Below the pieces are notes generated by a model, which had not been told where the DNA came from, did not search any database, and worked only from the letters and a program-made list of their open reading frames with translations. This document shows positions 37,239 to 46,153 of a DNA stretch of 49,174 bases, piece by piece. Where the stretch lies: positions 1 through 49,174 of the forward strand of contig WREP01000016.1 in the NCBI GenBank assembly GCA_009779265.1, read 5' to 3'. The DNA is from Betaproteobacteria bacterium (GTDB taxonomy: Bacteria; Pseudomonadota; Gammaproteobacteria; Burkholderiales; Rhodocyclaceae). The stretch's first letter is position 1, and the number at the start of each line of letters is the position of its first letter. Position numbers and translations under genes: made by a program.

Positions 37239-37258
37239 AAATAGGGACACCTATTTTC
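37239..37258. repeat. perfect palindrome AAAATAGG-N4-CCTATTTT
   Basis: An 8-base perfect stem with a GACA loop lies between the LRR gene and the convergent antitoxin gene, and overlaps the last codons of the latter. It could be a bidirectional terminator (A and T runs on both sides) or a short dispersed repeat marking an insertion edge. Confidence 0.5.
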
Positions 37259-37466
37259 CGCCGTCCAGCCGGTCCAAAATTGCCAACGCCTGTTGCGAGT
37301 TGCCGCTGGCTGCCAGTGTTTTGAACTGCATTTCAACATCAAACGCTGTAATGGCCTGGGCACTCAGTTCTTCGATGAGTTTGTTCACGCTCAACTTGCG
37401 CGAGCGCGCCAGGGACTTCAGCCGCAAGGCCGTGTCGTCGGGCAAACGTATCGTCAGTGTGCTCAT
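37251..37466 (-). CDS. ribbon-helix-helix antitoxin-like protein
   Basis: A 71-residue protein with an N-terminal ribbon-helix-helix DNA-binding fold: strand 'STLTIRLPDD' then helices 'TALRLKSLARSRKLSVNKLI'. The C-terminal third ('FKTLAASGNSQQALAILDRL') would be the toxin-binding part. ATG 37466 overlaps the stop of the upstream PIN toxin fragment (ATGA), so toxin precedes antitoxin. Such proteins bind the PIN ribonuclease and repress their own operon. The antitoxin looks intact while its toxin does not. Confidence 0.72.
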   Translation of the reverse strand: MSTLTIRLPDDTALRLKSLARSRKLSVNKLIEELSAQAITAFDVEMQFKTLAASGNSQQALAILDRLDGGK

Positions 37467-37774
37467 GGCAATTTCTCCAGGCATTCAGCGGGTGTTAGCA
37501 CCAGCAAATCTTTCCAGGCCAATTGGCCGTGTGCAATGTCGCGCACGTTATGGGTGATGATGGCTTGGGCCGCGCCCGCCACGGCCAGTTCAATCAGATG
37601 GTTGTCGCCCTCGTCGGGCAAATTGGGTCGCCACCGATAGTATACCGGCACCCATCGGCCCATCCGGGCCAATGCCGCCAGAATTTGCAGGCGTTCTTGC
37701 GCGGTCGTCAGATCAGTCCAGACAGGTCGAGCCAACAAATCCCGATACTCCAGTTTGATCCGGTCGCTTATTCG
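37463..37774 (-). pseudogene. N-terminally truncated PIN-domain toxin (VapC-like)
   Basis: The readable frame gives about 103 residues matching only the second half of a PIN-domain ribonuclease: 'KLEYRDLLARPVWTDL' (family 'EYxxVLxRP' helix), 'YYRWRPNLPDEGDNHLIELA' with the acidic residues, 'AIITHNVRDI' and 'VLTPAECL'. The first ~45 residues, including the opening 'D-T-N' aspartate, are missing; homology stops where the frame meets the sensor kinase stop codon (37768-37770). There is no proper start codon or ribosome binding site; the first possible initiator is TTG 37738. It is most likely inactive. Confidence 0.72.
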
Positions 37775-39171
37775 CCAGCGCCGCGCGCGGGCGCGACGGG
37801 AATTTCGACGCTCGCCGTCAGGCCGCCCCCGCCCGGCGCTGTGGTCAGCGTGATCCGCCCTTTGTGCAGGATGGCGATCTCGTGGGCGATGGCCAATCCC
37901 AGGCCGCTGCCGTCGACGCCCGCCTCGGCGCTGCGGTAGAAAGGCTCCAGCACCCGTTGCCGCTCCGCTTCCGGAATGCCCGGCCCGTTGTCGGTGACGA
38001 CGAAAACGACCGCTTCGCCGGCCTGCCGCGCGCCAACCTCGACCCGGCCGCCGGACGAGGTGTAGCGGATGGCGTTGTCGACCAGATTGGCGAGCATTTC
38101 ACGCAGGAATTGGCTGTCTCCGGATACCGCCGCCGGCTCGCCGGCCAGCTCGATACTGACTTCGACCTGCTTGGCCAGGGCCGCTGGCACGAGCCGCTCG
38201 ACCACATCCTCAAGCAGCGCGGTGACGGCGACCGGCGTGAAAGCCGAGGCACCCGCCAGGCGGGCCTCGGCGCGGCTCAGGCTGAGTAGTTGATTGGCCA
38301 GCCGGGCGAGGCGGACGGTCGTGGCATTGAGTTTGGCGAGCGCGGCGCGCAGTTCATCAGGATCGCGGGCGCGCTGGGCAAGTTCGGCCTGCGCGCAGAG
38401 CACGGTGATCGGCGTGCGCAATTGATGCGTCGCATCGGCGATGAAGCGCTGCTGGGCGGTGATCGTCCGGCCCAGGCGCACCATCAGGTCATTGATGACG
38501 TGCACCTGCTCGTGCACCTCCGCCGGCAAGCCGGATTCGCCAAGCGGACTCAGATCCTCGTGCGTGCGGCGGGCAATGGCATCGCGGATGCGGCTCAGCG
38601 GCGCCATGCCGCGCCCGATGCCCTGCCAGACGAAAAAGACGATACCGGCGAGAAACAGCAATTGCGGCGTGATCAGGTAGGCCAAAACATCGCGCGCCAT
38701 GGCCTGCCGCTTATGCAGCGTTTCGCCGACGCGCACGAACAGCAGCCGGCCGGAAGCCTCGTTCGGCACGGTGTATTCCACCAGTCGGACGGCTTTGCCA
38801 TCGACCCGCGCGTCGTAGAAGCGCGCCTCGCCGGGCGGCGGATTGCCGGCGGCATTCGGCGGCAGGGAACGGTTGCCGAGCAATTGCCGCCCACGATCGT
38901 CCGACACGCTGAAATAGACCTTGTCCACCTCGTCGAATTCGAGCATGCGGAAAGCCGCGGGTGGCAGGTCGAACGCAAGCTCGCCGCGCGCATTGCCGCC
39001 CTGGTTGGCCAAGGTCTGCGCCGTATCCTGCAACGACCAGTCGTAGGTGCGATTGGCAAAATGCAAGACGATGGCGTAGGTCGTCCACAGCCAGACGATG
39101 GTCAGCAACAGGATCGGCGGCAATAGCCAGAACAGTAGCCGCTGGCGCAGCGACAGCCGCTCAGTCCACAC
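37768..39171 (-). CDS. sensor histidine kinase (TctE/QseC-like)
   Basis: A 467-residue membrane sensor kinase. A first helix (about 13-35), a periplasmic domain of the two-component sensor N-terminal type (2CSK_N) to about residue 165, a second helix (about 168-188) and a HAMP-like linker precede the H box 'DATHQLRTPIT' with phospho-acceptor His249. The N box 'NLVDNAIRYT' and G boxes 'DNGPGIPEAE' and 'GSGLGLAIAHEIA' form the ATPase. GTG 39171 overlaps the response-regulator stop by 11 bases. Divergent placement next to a metal pump suggests it senses the pump's substrate. Its stop borders the toxin fragment with no terminator. Confidence 0.88.
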   Translation of the reverse strand: MWTERLSLRQRLLFWLLPPILLLTIVWLWTTYAIVLHFANRTYDWSLQDTAQTLANQGGNARGELAFDLPPAAFRMLEFDEVDKVYFSVSDDRGRQLLGNRSLPPNAAGNPPPGEARFYDARVDGKAVRLVEYTVPNEASGRLLFVRVGETLHKRQAMARDVLAYLITPQLLFLAGIVFFVWQGIGRGMAPLSRIRDAIARRTHEDLSPLGESGLPAEVHEQVHVINDLMVRLGRTITAQQRFIADATHQLRTPITVLCAQAELAQRARDPDELRAALAKLNATTVRLARLANQLLSLSRAEARLAGASAFTPVAVTALLEDVVERLVPAALAKQVEVSIELAGEPAAVSGDSQFLREMLANLVDNAIRYTSSGGRVEVGARQAGEAVVFVVTDNGPGIPEAERQRVLEPFYRSAEAGVDGSGLGLAIAHEIAILHKGRITLTTAPGGGGLTASVEIPVAPARGAGE

Positions 39172-39832
39172 CCGGCGTCTCCAGCAGGTAACCCAGCCCG
39201 TGGATGGTGCGGATGCCGACGCCGCAGGGCTTCAGTTTCTTGCGCAGGCGGTGGATGTAGACCTCGATGGTGTTGCTCCCGACCTCGCTCGCCCAATCGC
39301 CAATCTGCTGCGCCAGCCGTGTCTTGATTACCACTTGGCCGGCGCGCTTCATCAACGCTTCGAGAATCGCCATTTCGCGCGCCGTGAGATCCAGCGGCTT
39401 GCCGTCCACGGTCGCCGTGCGCTCGGCCAGATCCACTTCCAGAGGGCCATGAACCAGCCGCGCCAGTCCGCCCGCGGCGCGGCGGATCAGCGCGTCCACA
39501 CGGGCTTCCAGTTCGCGCAGGGCGAAGGGCTTGGTCAGGTAGTCGTCGGCGCCGGCGCGCAAGCCGAGGACGCGCTCGTCGATGCCGTCGCGGGCGGACA
39601 ATACGAGAACCGGGGTGCGATCCTGGCGCTCGCGCATGCGCCGCAACACCTCGATGCCGTCCACATGCGGCAAGCCCAGATCGAGTACCGCCAGATCGTA
39701 AGTTCCGGTCACCAGGGCATTATCGGCGGCACGTCCATCGGCCACCTGGTCGACGCCATGGCCGGCCTGACGCAGCGCCTGCGACAGCGTATCCCGCAGC
39801 GCCTCGTCATCTTCGACCAGAAGAACTCGCAT
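39161..39832 (-). CDS. OmpR-family response regulator (TctD/QseB/PmrA type)
   Basis: A 223-residue two-domain regulator. The receiver has the acidic pair 'VEDDEAL', phospho-acceptor Asp51 in 'LAVLDLGLPHVDG', 'VLSARD' and Lys in 'YLTKPFALREL'. The C-terminal winged helix (about 125-220) ends 'IHRLRKKLKP...IHGLGYLLE'. ATG 39832 faces the RND efflux operon 90 bases away. A candidate binding site (39842-39858) lies between them. It most likely controls both its own gene and the pump operon. Confidence 0.88.
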   Translation of the reverse strand: MRVLLVEDDEALRDTLSQALRQAGHGVDQVADGRAADNALVTGTYDLAVLDLGLPHVDGIEVLRRMRERQDRTPVLVLSARDGIDERVLGLRAGADDYLTKPFALRELEARVDALIRRAAGGLARLVHGPLEVDLAERTATVDGKPLDLTAREMAILEALMKRAGQVVIKTRLAQQIGDWASEVGSNTIEVYIHRLRKKLKPCGVGIRTIHGLGYLLETPGVD

Positions 39833-39841
39833 CCCTGTCAG

Positions 39842-39873
39842 TAAGAACTTTTTAAGAAATTCCCGACTATATT
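39842..39873 (+). promoter_or_regulatory. divergent control site: OmpR/PmrA-type box and efflux promoter -10
   Basis: A direct repeat TAAGAA-N5-TAAGAA (39842-39847, 39853-39858; 11-base period) reads CTTAAA-N5-CTTACT on the - strand, close to the PmrA/QseB-type consensus CTTAAG-N5-CTTAAG. A -10 TATATT (39868-39873) follows; the position of the -35 holds no consensus, consistent with activation. Assignment to the adjacent response regulator is inferred. Confidence 0.45.
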
Positions 39874-39922
39874 ACGCGCCCCTGCCGAGCAAGAGAATGC
39901 GGCGCCCTCCTCCACCGCCCTC

Positions 39923-41047
39923 ATGGGTGAAACATTGAACCAGCTCCTTCGCCGCCTCGGCCCGCCGATTTTCGCCGCCTGCCTGATAGCGGCCTGCTCC
40001 AAATCACCGCCGCCGCCCCCGGTGACCGACAAGGCGGAAGGCGTAACGCTTTCCGAAGCGTCGCGCCAATATCTCGAAATCGAACCGGCGGGCGCTGCTC
40101 ACGGCGCCCTGGGCGGCGTGCTGCCGGGCCGTGTGGCCTTCCAGACACAATCCATGGCCGCCATCGGCACTCCTCTGGACGCCCGCGTCGTTTCCATCGC
40201 CGTGCGGCCGGGCGAGACGGTCGCGGCCGGTGCGCCGCTGCTGACCCTGCAAAGCGCCGACGCGGCGGCGGTGCGGGCGGATCTCGTTCAGGCCCAGGCC
40301 AAGGCGGCGGCCGCCGAGGATATGCTGCAACGGCAGGAAGAAATGCTGCGCAAGGGCGTCGGCCTGGAAGTCGAGCGTTTCGAGGCCGAAACCGCCGCCC
40401 GCGATGCGCGCGCCAATCTGGAACGGGCGCACAGCACGGCGGCTCTGATCGGCGGCGGCAAGGGCGATCGCTTCGTGCTGCGCGCGCCGGTCGCTGGCGT
40501 GGTGCTCAGCGTCCACGCCACTGTCGGCGCGGTCGTCTCGCACGGCGGCGATGCACTGGTGGAAGTGGGCGACCCCAAGCAACTGTGGGTGGTGGCTTTT
40601 GTCCCGGAAAGCGCGCTCGCCGACCTCGCCGGCAAGCTGAGCATCGGTCGCGCCGCCGAGGTGCGCATACCGGGTGCGGATGCCCGCTTCGAGGCGGTGC
40701 TCGCTGGCGTGGGTCAGGCGCTCGATGGCGAGCAGCGGCACTTGCCGATCTATCTCGCGCTCAAGGGCGCCACAGCCAGGCTCACTGCCGGCATGCTGGC
40801 CGAGGCGCGGCTCCTCGGCGCTGGCGACGGCCCCCTGAGCGTGCCGACCGCAGCGGTGCTGATCAAGGACGGCAGCCGGCGGATCGTCTACGTTCAAGGC
40901 ACTGACGGCAACTTCGAGCCACGGACGGTTCGCACCGGCGGTTCGCGCGACGGGCGGGTCACGATCCTCGAAGGATTGCAGCCGGGAGAGCGGATCGTCG
41001 TGCGCGGCGCTCTGTTGCTCGACAGCGAAGCCGAGCAGCAACTCTGA
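39923..41047 (+). CDS. RND efflux periplasmic adaptor lipoprotein (CzcB/CusB-like)
   Basis: A 374-residue membrane fusion protein. The N-terminus 'FAACLIAAC' gives a lipobox at Cys25, so it is probably anchored as a lipoprotein, followed by a proline-rich linker. The order is barrel and lipoyl strands ('VVSIAVRPGETVAAGAPLL'), alpha-hairpin (about 110-165), second lipoyl half ('VLRAPVAGVVLSVHATVGAV'), then barrel and membrane-proximal domains. It bridges pump and outer-membrane channel. No His- or Met-rich metal region is present, unlike many CusB proteins. Its stop is seven bases before the pump ATG. Confidence 0.86.
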   Translation: MGETLNQLLRRLGPPIFAACLIAACSKSPPPPPVTDKAEGVTLSEASRQYLEIEPAGAAHGALGGVLPGRVAFQTQSMAAIGTPLDARVVSIAVRPGETVAAGAPLLTLQSADAAAVRADLVQAQAKAAAAEDMLQRQEEMLRKGVGLEVERFEAETAARDARANLERAHSTAALIGGGKGDRFVLRAPVAGVVLSVHATVGAVVSHGGDALVEVGDPKQLWVVAFVPESALADLAGKLSIGRAAEVRIPGADARFEAVLAGVGQALDGEQRHLPIYLALKGATARLTAGMLAEARLLGAGDGPLSVPTAAVLIKDGSRRIVYVQGTDGNFEPRTVRTGGSRDGRVTILEGLQPGERIVVRGALLLDSEAEQQL

Positions 41048-41054
41048 GACCGCC

Positions 41055-44000
41055 ATGCTGAATTTGATTCTCGAGGCGTGCGTCCATCGCCGCCTGGCGA
41101 CACTCGCCATCACCGCGATCATCGCCGTGTTCGGCATCCGGGCCTATCTCGACACCCCCATCGAAGCTTTCCCGGATGTGACCAACGCCCAGGTGCAGGT
41201 CATCACCCAGATGCCCGGCTATGCCGCCGAGGAAATCGAGCGGCAAGTGACCGTGCCCCTGGAGCGCGCGCTCAACGGCACGCCGGGGATGACGCTCTTG
41301 CGCAGCGAAAGCCTCTTTGGCCTGTCGCTCGTAACCCTCATCTTCGACGACGGAGTCGATCCCTTCAAGGCCCGCATGGCGGTTGGCCAGCGTTTCGCCG
41401 AGGCCGAGCTGCCGGCAGGGGTAATGCCGTCACTGGCGCCCGAGGCCACGCCGCTCGGCAAGATATTCCGCTTCCGCCTTGCCAGCGACCGCCACGATCT
41501 CTATCAGTTGCGCTCGGAGATGGAATGGAACGTCACCCGCGTGCTGCGCCAGGTGCAAGGCGTAGCCGACGTGGTGCCATTCGGCGGCTACCTGAAGGAA
41601 GTCCATGTCGAGGCCGATCCGGGCAGCTTGTACGCCGCCGGGCTTAGCCTGGGCGATGTCGAGGAAGCTCTCGGCAAGGCCAACCTCAACGTCGGCGGCG
41701 GCTTCCTGCGGCACGGCGACCAGGAACTCACCATCCGCGGCGTCGGCTTCATCGATTCGGTCGAGGACATCAAGAACATCCCGTTGAAAAGCAAGGACGG
41801 CTCGGCGCTCACCATCGGCGACATAGCCGGCATCAAGCTCGCCGCCACGCCCCGGCGCGGCTCGGTCGGCTGGAACGAGCAGAAGGAAGTGGTCGAAGGA
41901 CTGGTTCTCATGCGGCGCGGCGAAAACCCCTCGGTGGTGCTCGACGGCATCCACGCCAAGGTCGAGGAACTCAACCGGAACATCCTGCCCACCGGGATGC
42001 GGATCGAGACTGCTTACGACCGCAGCGTGCTGGTGAAGCACACGCTCGCCACCGTACACGACAATCTTCTGCACGGCTTCGTGCTGGTAGTCGGGATCGT
42101 CTGGCTGTTTCTGCGTAGCGTCGTCGGCTCGGTCGTGGTTGCAGCGGTCATTCCCCTGTCGCTGCTCGTCGCCTTTCTCTGCCTGCATGCCCTGGGGCTG
42201 CCCGCCAACCTGATCTCGATGGGCGCGATCGATTTCGGCATCCTGGTCGATGGCGCGGTGGTGCTGGTCGAAAACATCCTCCACACGATTCACCTTGAAC
42301 GGCCACCCGACCGCAAGACGCTCTTGCGCCTGATAATCCGTTCGGCCAAGGAAGTCGGTCGTCCGATCTTCTTCGCCATGCTCATCATCATCGCCGCGCT
42401 CTTGCCCGTTTTTACCCTGCAATCGGTGGAAGGGCGCATTTTCCGGCCGCTTGCCCTGACCTACGCCTTCGCCCTGATCGGCGCGCTGGTTTTCACCTTG
42501 ACCGTGGTGCCGGCGCTATGCTCCCTCCTCTTCAAGCCGGAGCATGCGCGCTTGACCGAACCCGCCTGGGTCGAAAAGCTGCGGCTCCGCTATCGCAAGA
42601 TGCTGACGCGCTTCCTGGCCGCGCGGGCGACAAGCGTTTTGCTTGCCGCCGGCCTGCTGCTGGCCGGCGGCCTGGCCGCCGCGCGTCTGGGCACGGAATT
42701 CCTGCCCGAACTCAACGAGGGGGACGTGTTCGTTTTCGCCGAGATGCCGGCCAGCGTCGCCATGGAAACGGCTCAGGACATTCTGATGGATGTGCATCGG
42801 CGCCTGGGCGCCTTCCCCGAGGTCGACGACGTGCACACCGAACATGGACGCCCGGAGGATGGCACCGACAACGAAGGCGTCAACATGTTGAAGACCTTCG
42901 TGCGCCTGACGCCCGAACAGCAATGGCGTCCGGCTTGGGACAAGGCGCGCCTGATCGACGCCATGCGCGCCTCCCTGGCGGAAATCCCCGGCGTGCGTTT
43001 CAATTTCTCGCAACCGATCAAGGATAGCGTCGAAGAAGCGGTGAGCGGGGTACGCGGCAAGGTCGTGCTCAAGATTTTCGGCAATGACCTCGATGCCATG
43101 CGCGAGGCGCTGAAGCAGGCCAAAACGGCGCTCCTCGACGTGCCGGGGGTGACCGAACTCGACCTCTACCGCGACGCATCCAGCCCCCAACTGCGCGTGC
43201 GGCTCGACCGACCGGCCCTGGCGCGGGCCGGCATCCCCATCGAGGATGCCGCGAAGAGCATCGAAACGGCTTTCGCCGGCCGCGTCGTCACCCAGTATTG
43301 GGAAGGCGAGCGGCCCGTGCCGGTGCGGCTGATATTACCCAGGACCGCCCGTGACGATCTGGACAAGATCGCCGAACTGGCTATTGGCGCGCCGTCCGGC
43401 GCGCGTATTCCGCTCGGGGAGTTGGCAAGCATCGAGATTGGCAACGGCGCCGCCTCGATCGTGCGCGAAGGCAACATCCGCTTCCTCGCGCTCAAGTTCA
43501 ACGTCGCCGGGCGCGACATGGGATCGACGGTCAACGAGGCCATCGCCACCGTGGCGGCCAAGCTCAAACCGCCGGAGGGGCATTATTTCGTCTGGGGCGG
43601 CGAGTTCGAGAATCAAGAACGCGCCGCCAACCGGCTCAAACTGGCGGTGCCGGTAGCGGTGCTGCTGGTGCTGGGCCTGCTCTACGCCGCCATGAACAAT
43701 GGCCGCAGCGCCCTGGTGATCGTCTCCACGGTGCCGTTCGCCCTGACCGGCGGCGTCTTTGCCCTCCTCATCGCCGGCATTCCGCTGTCGGTCAGTGCCG
43801 CCATTGGTTTCATCACGCTTCTCGGGCAAGTTTCGTTGATGGGACTGCTGGTTCTGTCGGCGGTCGAAGCGCGCCGGCGCGCCGGCGAGGAATTATTCCC
43901 GGCGCTCATCAGTGGCGCGGCAGAACGTCTGCGCCCCGTCCTCATGGCCTCTCTCCTCGCGCTTTTCGGCCTGCTGCCGATGGCGGTCTCTTCCGGCATC

Positions 44001-44144
44001 GGCAGCGAAACCCAGCGGCCGTTCGCCTTGGTCGTGGTCGGCGGGATGATTACCACCCTGGTGGTGGCCTTGTTCGTGCTGCCGGCGATCTACCGCCTGA
44101 TTACGCCGAAGCGCCTGCAAACCCCCGAGGAGGCCGACCAATGA
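41055..44144 (+). CDS. heavy-metal RND efflux pump (CzcA family)
   Basis: A 1029-residue inner-membrane proton antiporter of the heavy-metal efflux RND family. The expected 12 helices and two large periplasmic loops are present. The proton-relay helix reads 'AIDFGILVDGAVVLVEN' with Asp393 and Asp399; this DFGxxVDGA form is typical of the divalent-cation (Co/Zn/Cd/Ni) CzcA group and differs from the monovalent Cu/Ag CusA group. Start is ATG 41055; the stop overlaps the outer-membrane factor start as ATGA. With the adaptor and channel it forms a complete tripartite exporter. Metal specificity is inferred. Confidence 0.9.
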   Translation: MLNLILEACVHRRLATLAITAIIAVFGIRAYLDTPIEAFPDVTNAQVQVITQMPGYAAEEIERQVTVPLERALNGTPGMTLLRSESLFGLSLVTLIFDDGVDPFKARMAVGQRFAEAELPAGVMPSLAPEATPLGKIFRFRLASDRHDLYQLRSEMEWNVTRVLRQVQGVADVVPFGGYLKEVHVEADPGSLYAAGLSLGDVEEALGKANLNVGGGFLRHGDQELTIRGVGFIDSVEDIKNIPLKSKDGSALTIGDIAGIKLAATPRRGSVGWNEQKEVVEGLVLMRRGENPSVVLDGIHAKVEELNRNILPTGMRIETAYDRSVLVKHTLATVHDNLLHGFVLVVGIVWLFLRSVVGSVVVAAVIPLSLLVAFLCLHALGLPANLISMGAIDFGILVDGAVVLVENILHTIHLERPPDRKTLLRLIIRSAKEVGRPIFFAMLIIIAALLPVFTLQSVEGRIFRPLALTYAFALIGALVFTLTVVPALCSLLFKPEHARLTEPAWVEKLRLRYRKMLTRFLAARATSVLLAAGLLLAGGLAAARLGTEFLPELNEGDVFVFAEMPASVAMETAQDILMDVHRRLGAFPEVDDVHTEHGRPEDGTDNEGVNMLKTFVRLTPEQQWRPAWDKARLIDAMRASLAEIPGVRFNFSQPIKDSVEEAVSGVRGKVVLKIFGNDLDAMREALKQAKTALLDVPGVTELDLYRDASSPQLRVRLDRPALARAGIPIEDAAKSIETAFAGRVVTQYWEGERPVPVRLILPRTARDDLDKIAELAIGAPSGARIPLGELASIEIGNGAASIVREGNIRFLALKFNVAGRDMGSTVNEAIATVAAKLKPPEGHYFVWGGEFENQERAANRLKLAVPVAVLLVLGLLYAAMNNGRSALVIVSTVPFALTGGVFALLIAGIPLSVSAAIGFITLLGQVSLMGLLVLSAVEARRRAGEELFPALISGAAERLRPVLMASLLALFGLLPMAVSSGIGSETQRPFALVVVGGMITTLVVALFVLPAIYRLITPKRLQTPEEADQ

Positions 44145-45412
44145 AAAACAACAGCAGCCCCGGCCTGTGGCGGCTTGGCACCGGCGCACGCAGCGCATTC
44201 CTTGCCTTGCTATTGACCGCCATGCCGGCCCTGGCGCAGATGCCTCCCAACAGCATCGACCTGCCGACGGTGCTGGCGCTGTCCCGGGAAGCAAGTCCCC
44301 GGTTGGCGCTTGAGCGGCAGGATCTGGCCATTGCCCGCGCCGAACGCCGCATTGCCGGTGCCTGGCCAAATCCCACGGTAAGCTACAATTACGCCCGCCA
44401 GCCCGGCGAATTGACCAACTTTGAGGGTGCCAGAGCGCAAGAGGTGACAATCGAATTTCCGCTACTTATCGCCGGCCAGCATGCTGCCCGCACGGAAGCC
44501 GCCGACCGCGGCATCGAGGCCGCACGGGCGCGCCTTGCCGCCTCCGGCAACAACCTGGCGGCAGACTCCGGGGCAGCCTTCGTCGCCCTCCTCCTCGCCC
44601 AGGAAAAGCTCGCCACCCGGACGGCGGGCGTCGATGAACTCTCACGCCTGCGCGACATTGTCGCGGGGCGTCAGGTTTCCGGCATGGCCAGCCAATACGA
44701 ATTGCTGCGCGTGGATGTCGAGCAGGCCTCCTGGCAGGCCCAGACGGCCGAGGCCGAAATCGACCTCGCCGAGGCCCAGGCCCAACTCGCCACCCTGCTC
44801 GGCTTCCCCGGTTGGCAACCGCGCGCCACGGGCGAACTGCGTCCGCTGGAAATTGCACCCGGCGCCCCCGAAGCAATCGACAACCCGGCCTTCGTCGCCG
44901 CGCGCAAGGAGGAGGACGCAGCGCAGGCAAGCGTTGAGCTTGCCCGGCGCGAGCGTTTTCCGGAAGTTTCGCTGAATGTGGGACGCTTCTGGACGAATAG
45001 CCCGTTCGGCGCGACCAACGCGGTGGGTCTGACGGTCGAGATTCCCCTTTTCGATACGCGCGGCGGCGCACTCGACAAGGCGCAGGCCGAGGCGCTTTCG
45101 GCCAAACTACGGCGACGCCTGGTGGAAACCGAGTGGACGGCCGACGTATATCGCTACGGCGTTCAGGTCACCCAGCGCAGCGCGACCCTCGAACGCTTCC
45201 GTGCGCGGATGCTGCCCAACCTGCCCGCCCTCAAGCAGATGGCCGAGGATGCCTACCGGCTGGGCAAGAGTTCGATCACCGAGCTTCTGGACGCCACCCG
45301 CGCGCGTTACGAGGCTCACCTCGAGCAGTTGGCCCTGGTCGCCAGCCTGATGGAAGCGCAACTGCGTTTGCAGGCTGCGCGCGGTAAGCTCTCCCCGGCG
45401 AGCGCTGAATAG
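44141..45412 (+). CDS. TolC-family outer membrane channel (CzcC-like)
   Basis: A 423-residue outer-membrane efflux protein with a signal peptide ('SAFLALLLTAMPALAQ', cleaved about residue 32). Two OEP domains follow, each with long helices ('VLALSREASPRLALERQDLA' starts the first) and paired strands ('NPTVSYNYARQPGEL', 'FPEVSLNVGRFWT'). It forms the exit duct of the metal pump. Coupled to the pump by ATGA overlap. The operon seems to end here; the next gene starts 49 bases later with its own ribosome binding site. Confidence 0.86.
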   Translation: MKNNSSPGLWRLGTGARSAFLALLLTAMPALAQMPPNSIDLPTVLALSREASPRLALERQDLAIARAERRIAGAWPNPTVSYNYARQPGELTNFEGARAQEVTIEFPLLIAGQHAARTEAADRGIEAARARLAASGNNLAADSGAAFVALLLAQEKLATRTAGVDELSRLRDIVAGRQVSGMASQYELLRVDVEQASWQAQTAEAEIDLAEAQAQLATLLGFPGWQPRATGELRPLEIAPGAPEAIDNPAFVAARKEEDAAQASVELARRERFPEVSLNVGRFWTNSPFGATNAVGLTVEIPLFDTRGGALDKAQAEALSAKLRRRLVETEWTADVYRYGVQVTQRSATLERFRARMLPNLPALKQMAEDAYRLGKSSITELLDATRARYEAHLEQLALVASLMEAQLRLQAARGKLSPASAE

Positions 45413-45461
45413 CGCGCGATCCCCCATGACTAAAATCTGTTTCGAAGAAGAAAGTAATTTG

Positions 45462-46130
45462 ATGACCTGGTCTGTACTGTGCGATTTTGATGGAACCATC
45501 TCGACCAAGGATGTTACCGATACCCTGCTGGAAGCATTCGGCAAACCCGGCTGGCGCGAGGCCGAGGATGAGTGGCTGGCCGGCCGCATCGGTTCGCGCG
45601 TGTGCATGCAGCGGCAGATTGCCTGCCTCGATGCGTCGAAAGAAGAGCTCGACGAAGCCATCGACGCCATTGGCGTGGATGAAGCCTTTGCGGCCTTCGT
45701 CGATGCCGTTGTTGCGCGCGACTGGGAATTGCTCATCGTCAGCGACGGGCTGGATTACGCCATCAAGCGCATCCTGCAACGACATCGTTTGCCGGCGCTG
45801 CCGTTTTACGCCAACCGCCTCGTTCAGGTTGGCGCGCGTAGCTGGCAACTCGATTCCCCATACGCCGACCCTGCATGCCGCTCGGCTTCCGGCATGTGCA
45901 AGTGCGCTTTCGCGCACCGTGCCCGGGCTGCGGGCGGCAAGGTGTTGATGATCGGCGATGGCCGTTCCGATTTCTGCGTCGCGGGCGACGCGGATTGGGT
46001 GTTTGCCAAGGGTCGCCTCATGACGCATTGCTTTGAAAAAAGCTTGCCCCATGTTCCCATTTCCGGATTCGCCGACGCCCTGCGCATAATCCCCGCAGCG
46101 GCCGAACATGAATTCGCGCTGGCTGTCTGA
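45462..46130 (+). CDS. HAD-IB family phosphatase (MtnX-like)
   Basis: A 222-residue haloacid dehalogenase-type phosphatase. The nucleophile motif is 'LCDFDGTIS' (Asp8, Asp10), the second motif 'LLIVSDGLD', and the third 'VLMIGDGRSDFCVA' with the metal-binding aspartates; a small helical cap lies between. This layout matches the MtnX/SerB-type (HAD-IB) group that dephosphorylates small metabolites such as phosphoserine or the methionine-salvage intermediate. No other methionine-salvage gene is present, so another substrate is likely. ATG 45462 was preferred to 45426 because GAAGAAAG precedes it and the fold starts there. The aminotransferase follows after 23 bases. Confidence 0.78.
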   Translation: MTWSVLCDFDGTISTKDVTDTLLEAFGKPGWREAEDEWLAGRIGSRVCMQRQIACLDASKEELDEAIDAIGVDEAFAAFVDAVVARDWELLIVSDGLDYAIKRILQRHRLPALPFYANRLVQVGARSWQLDSPYADPACRSASGMCKCAFAHRARAAGGKVLMIGDGRSDFCVAGDADWVFAKGRLMTHCFEKSLPHVPISGFADALRIIPAAAEHEFALAV

Positions 46131-46153
46131 TTTTTTTCCTGGAGTGTTCTCAT

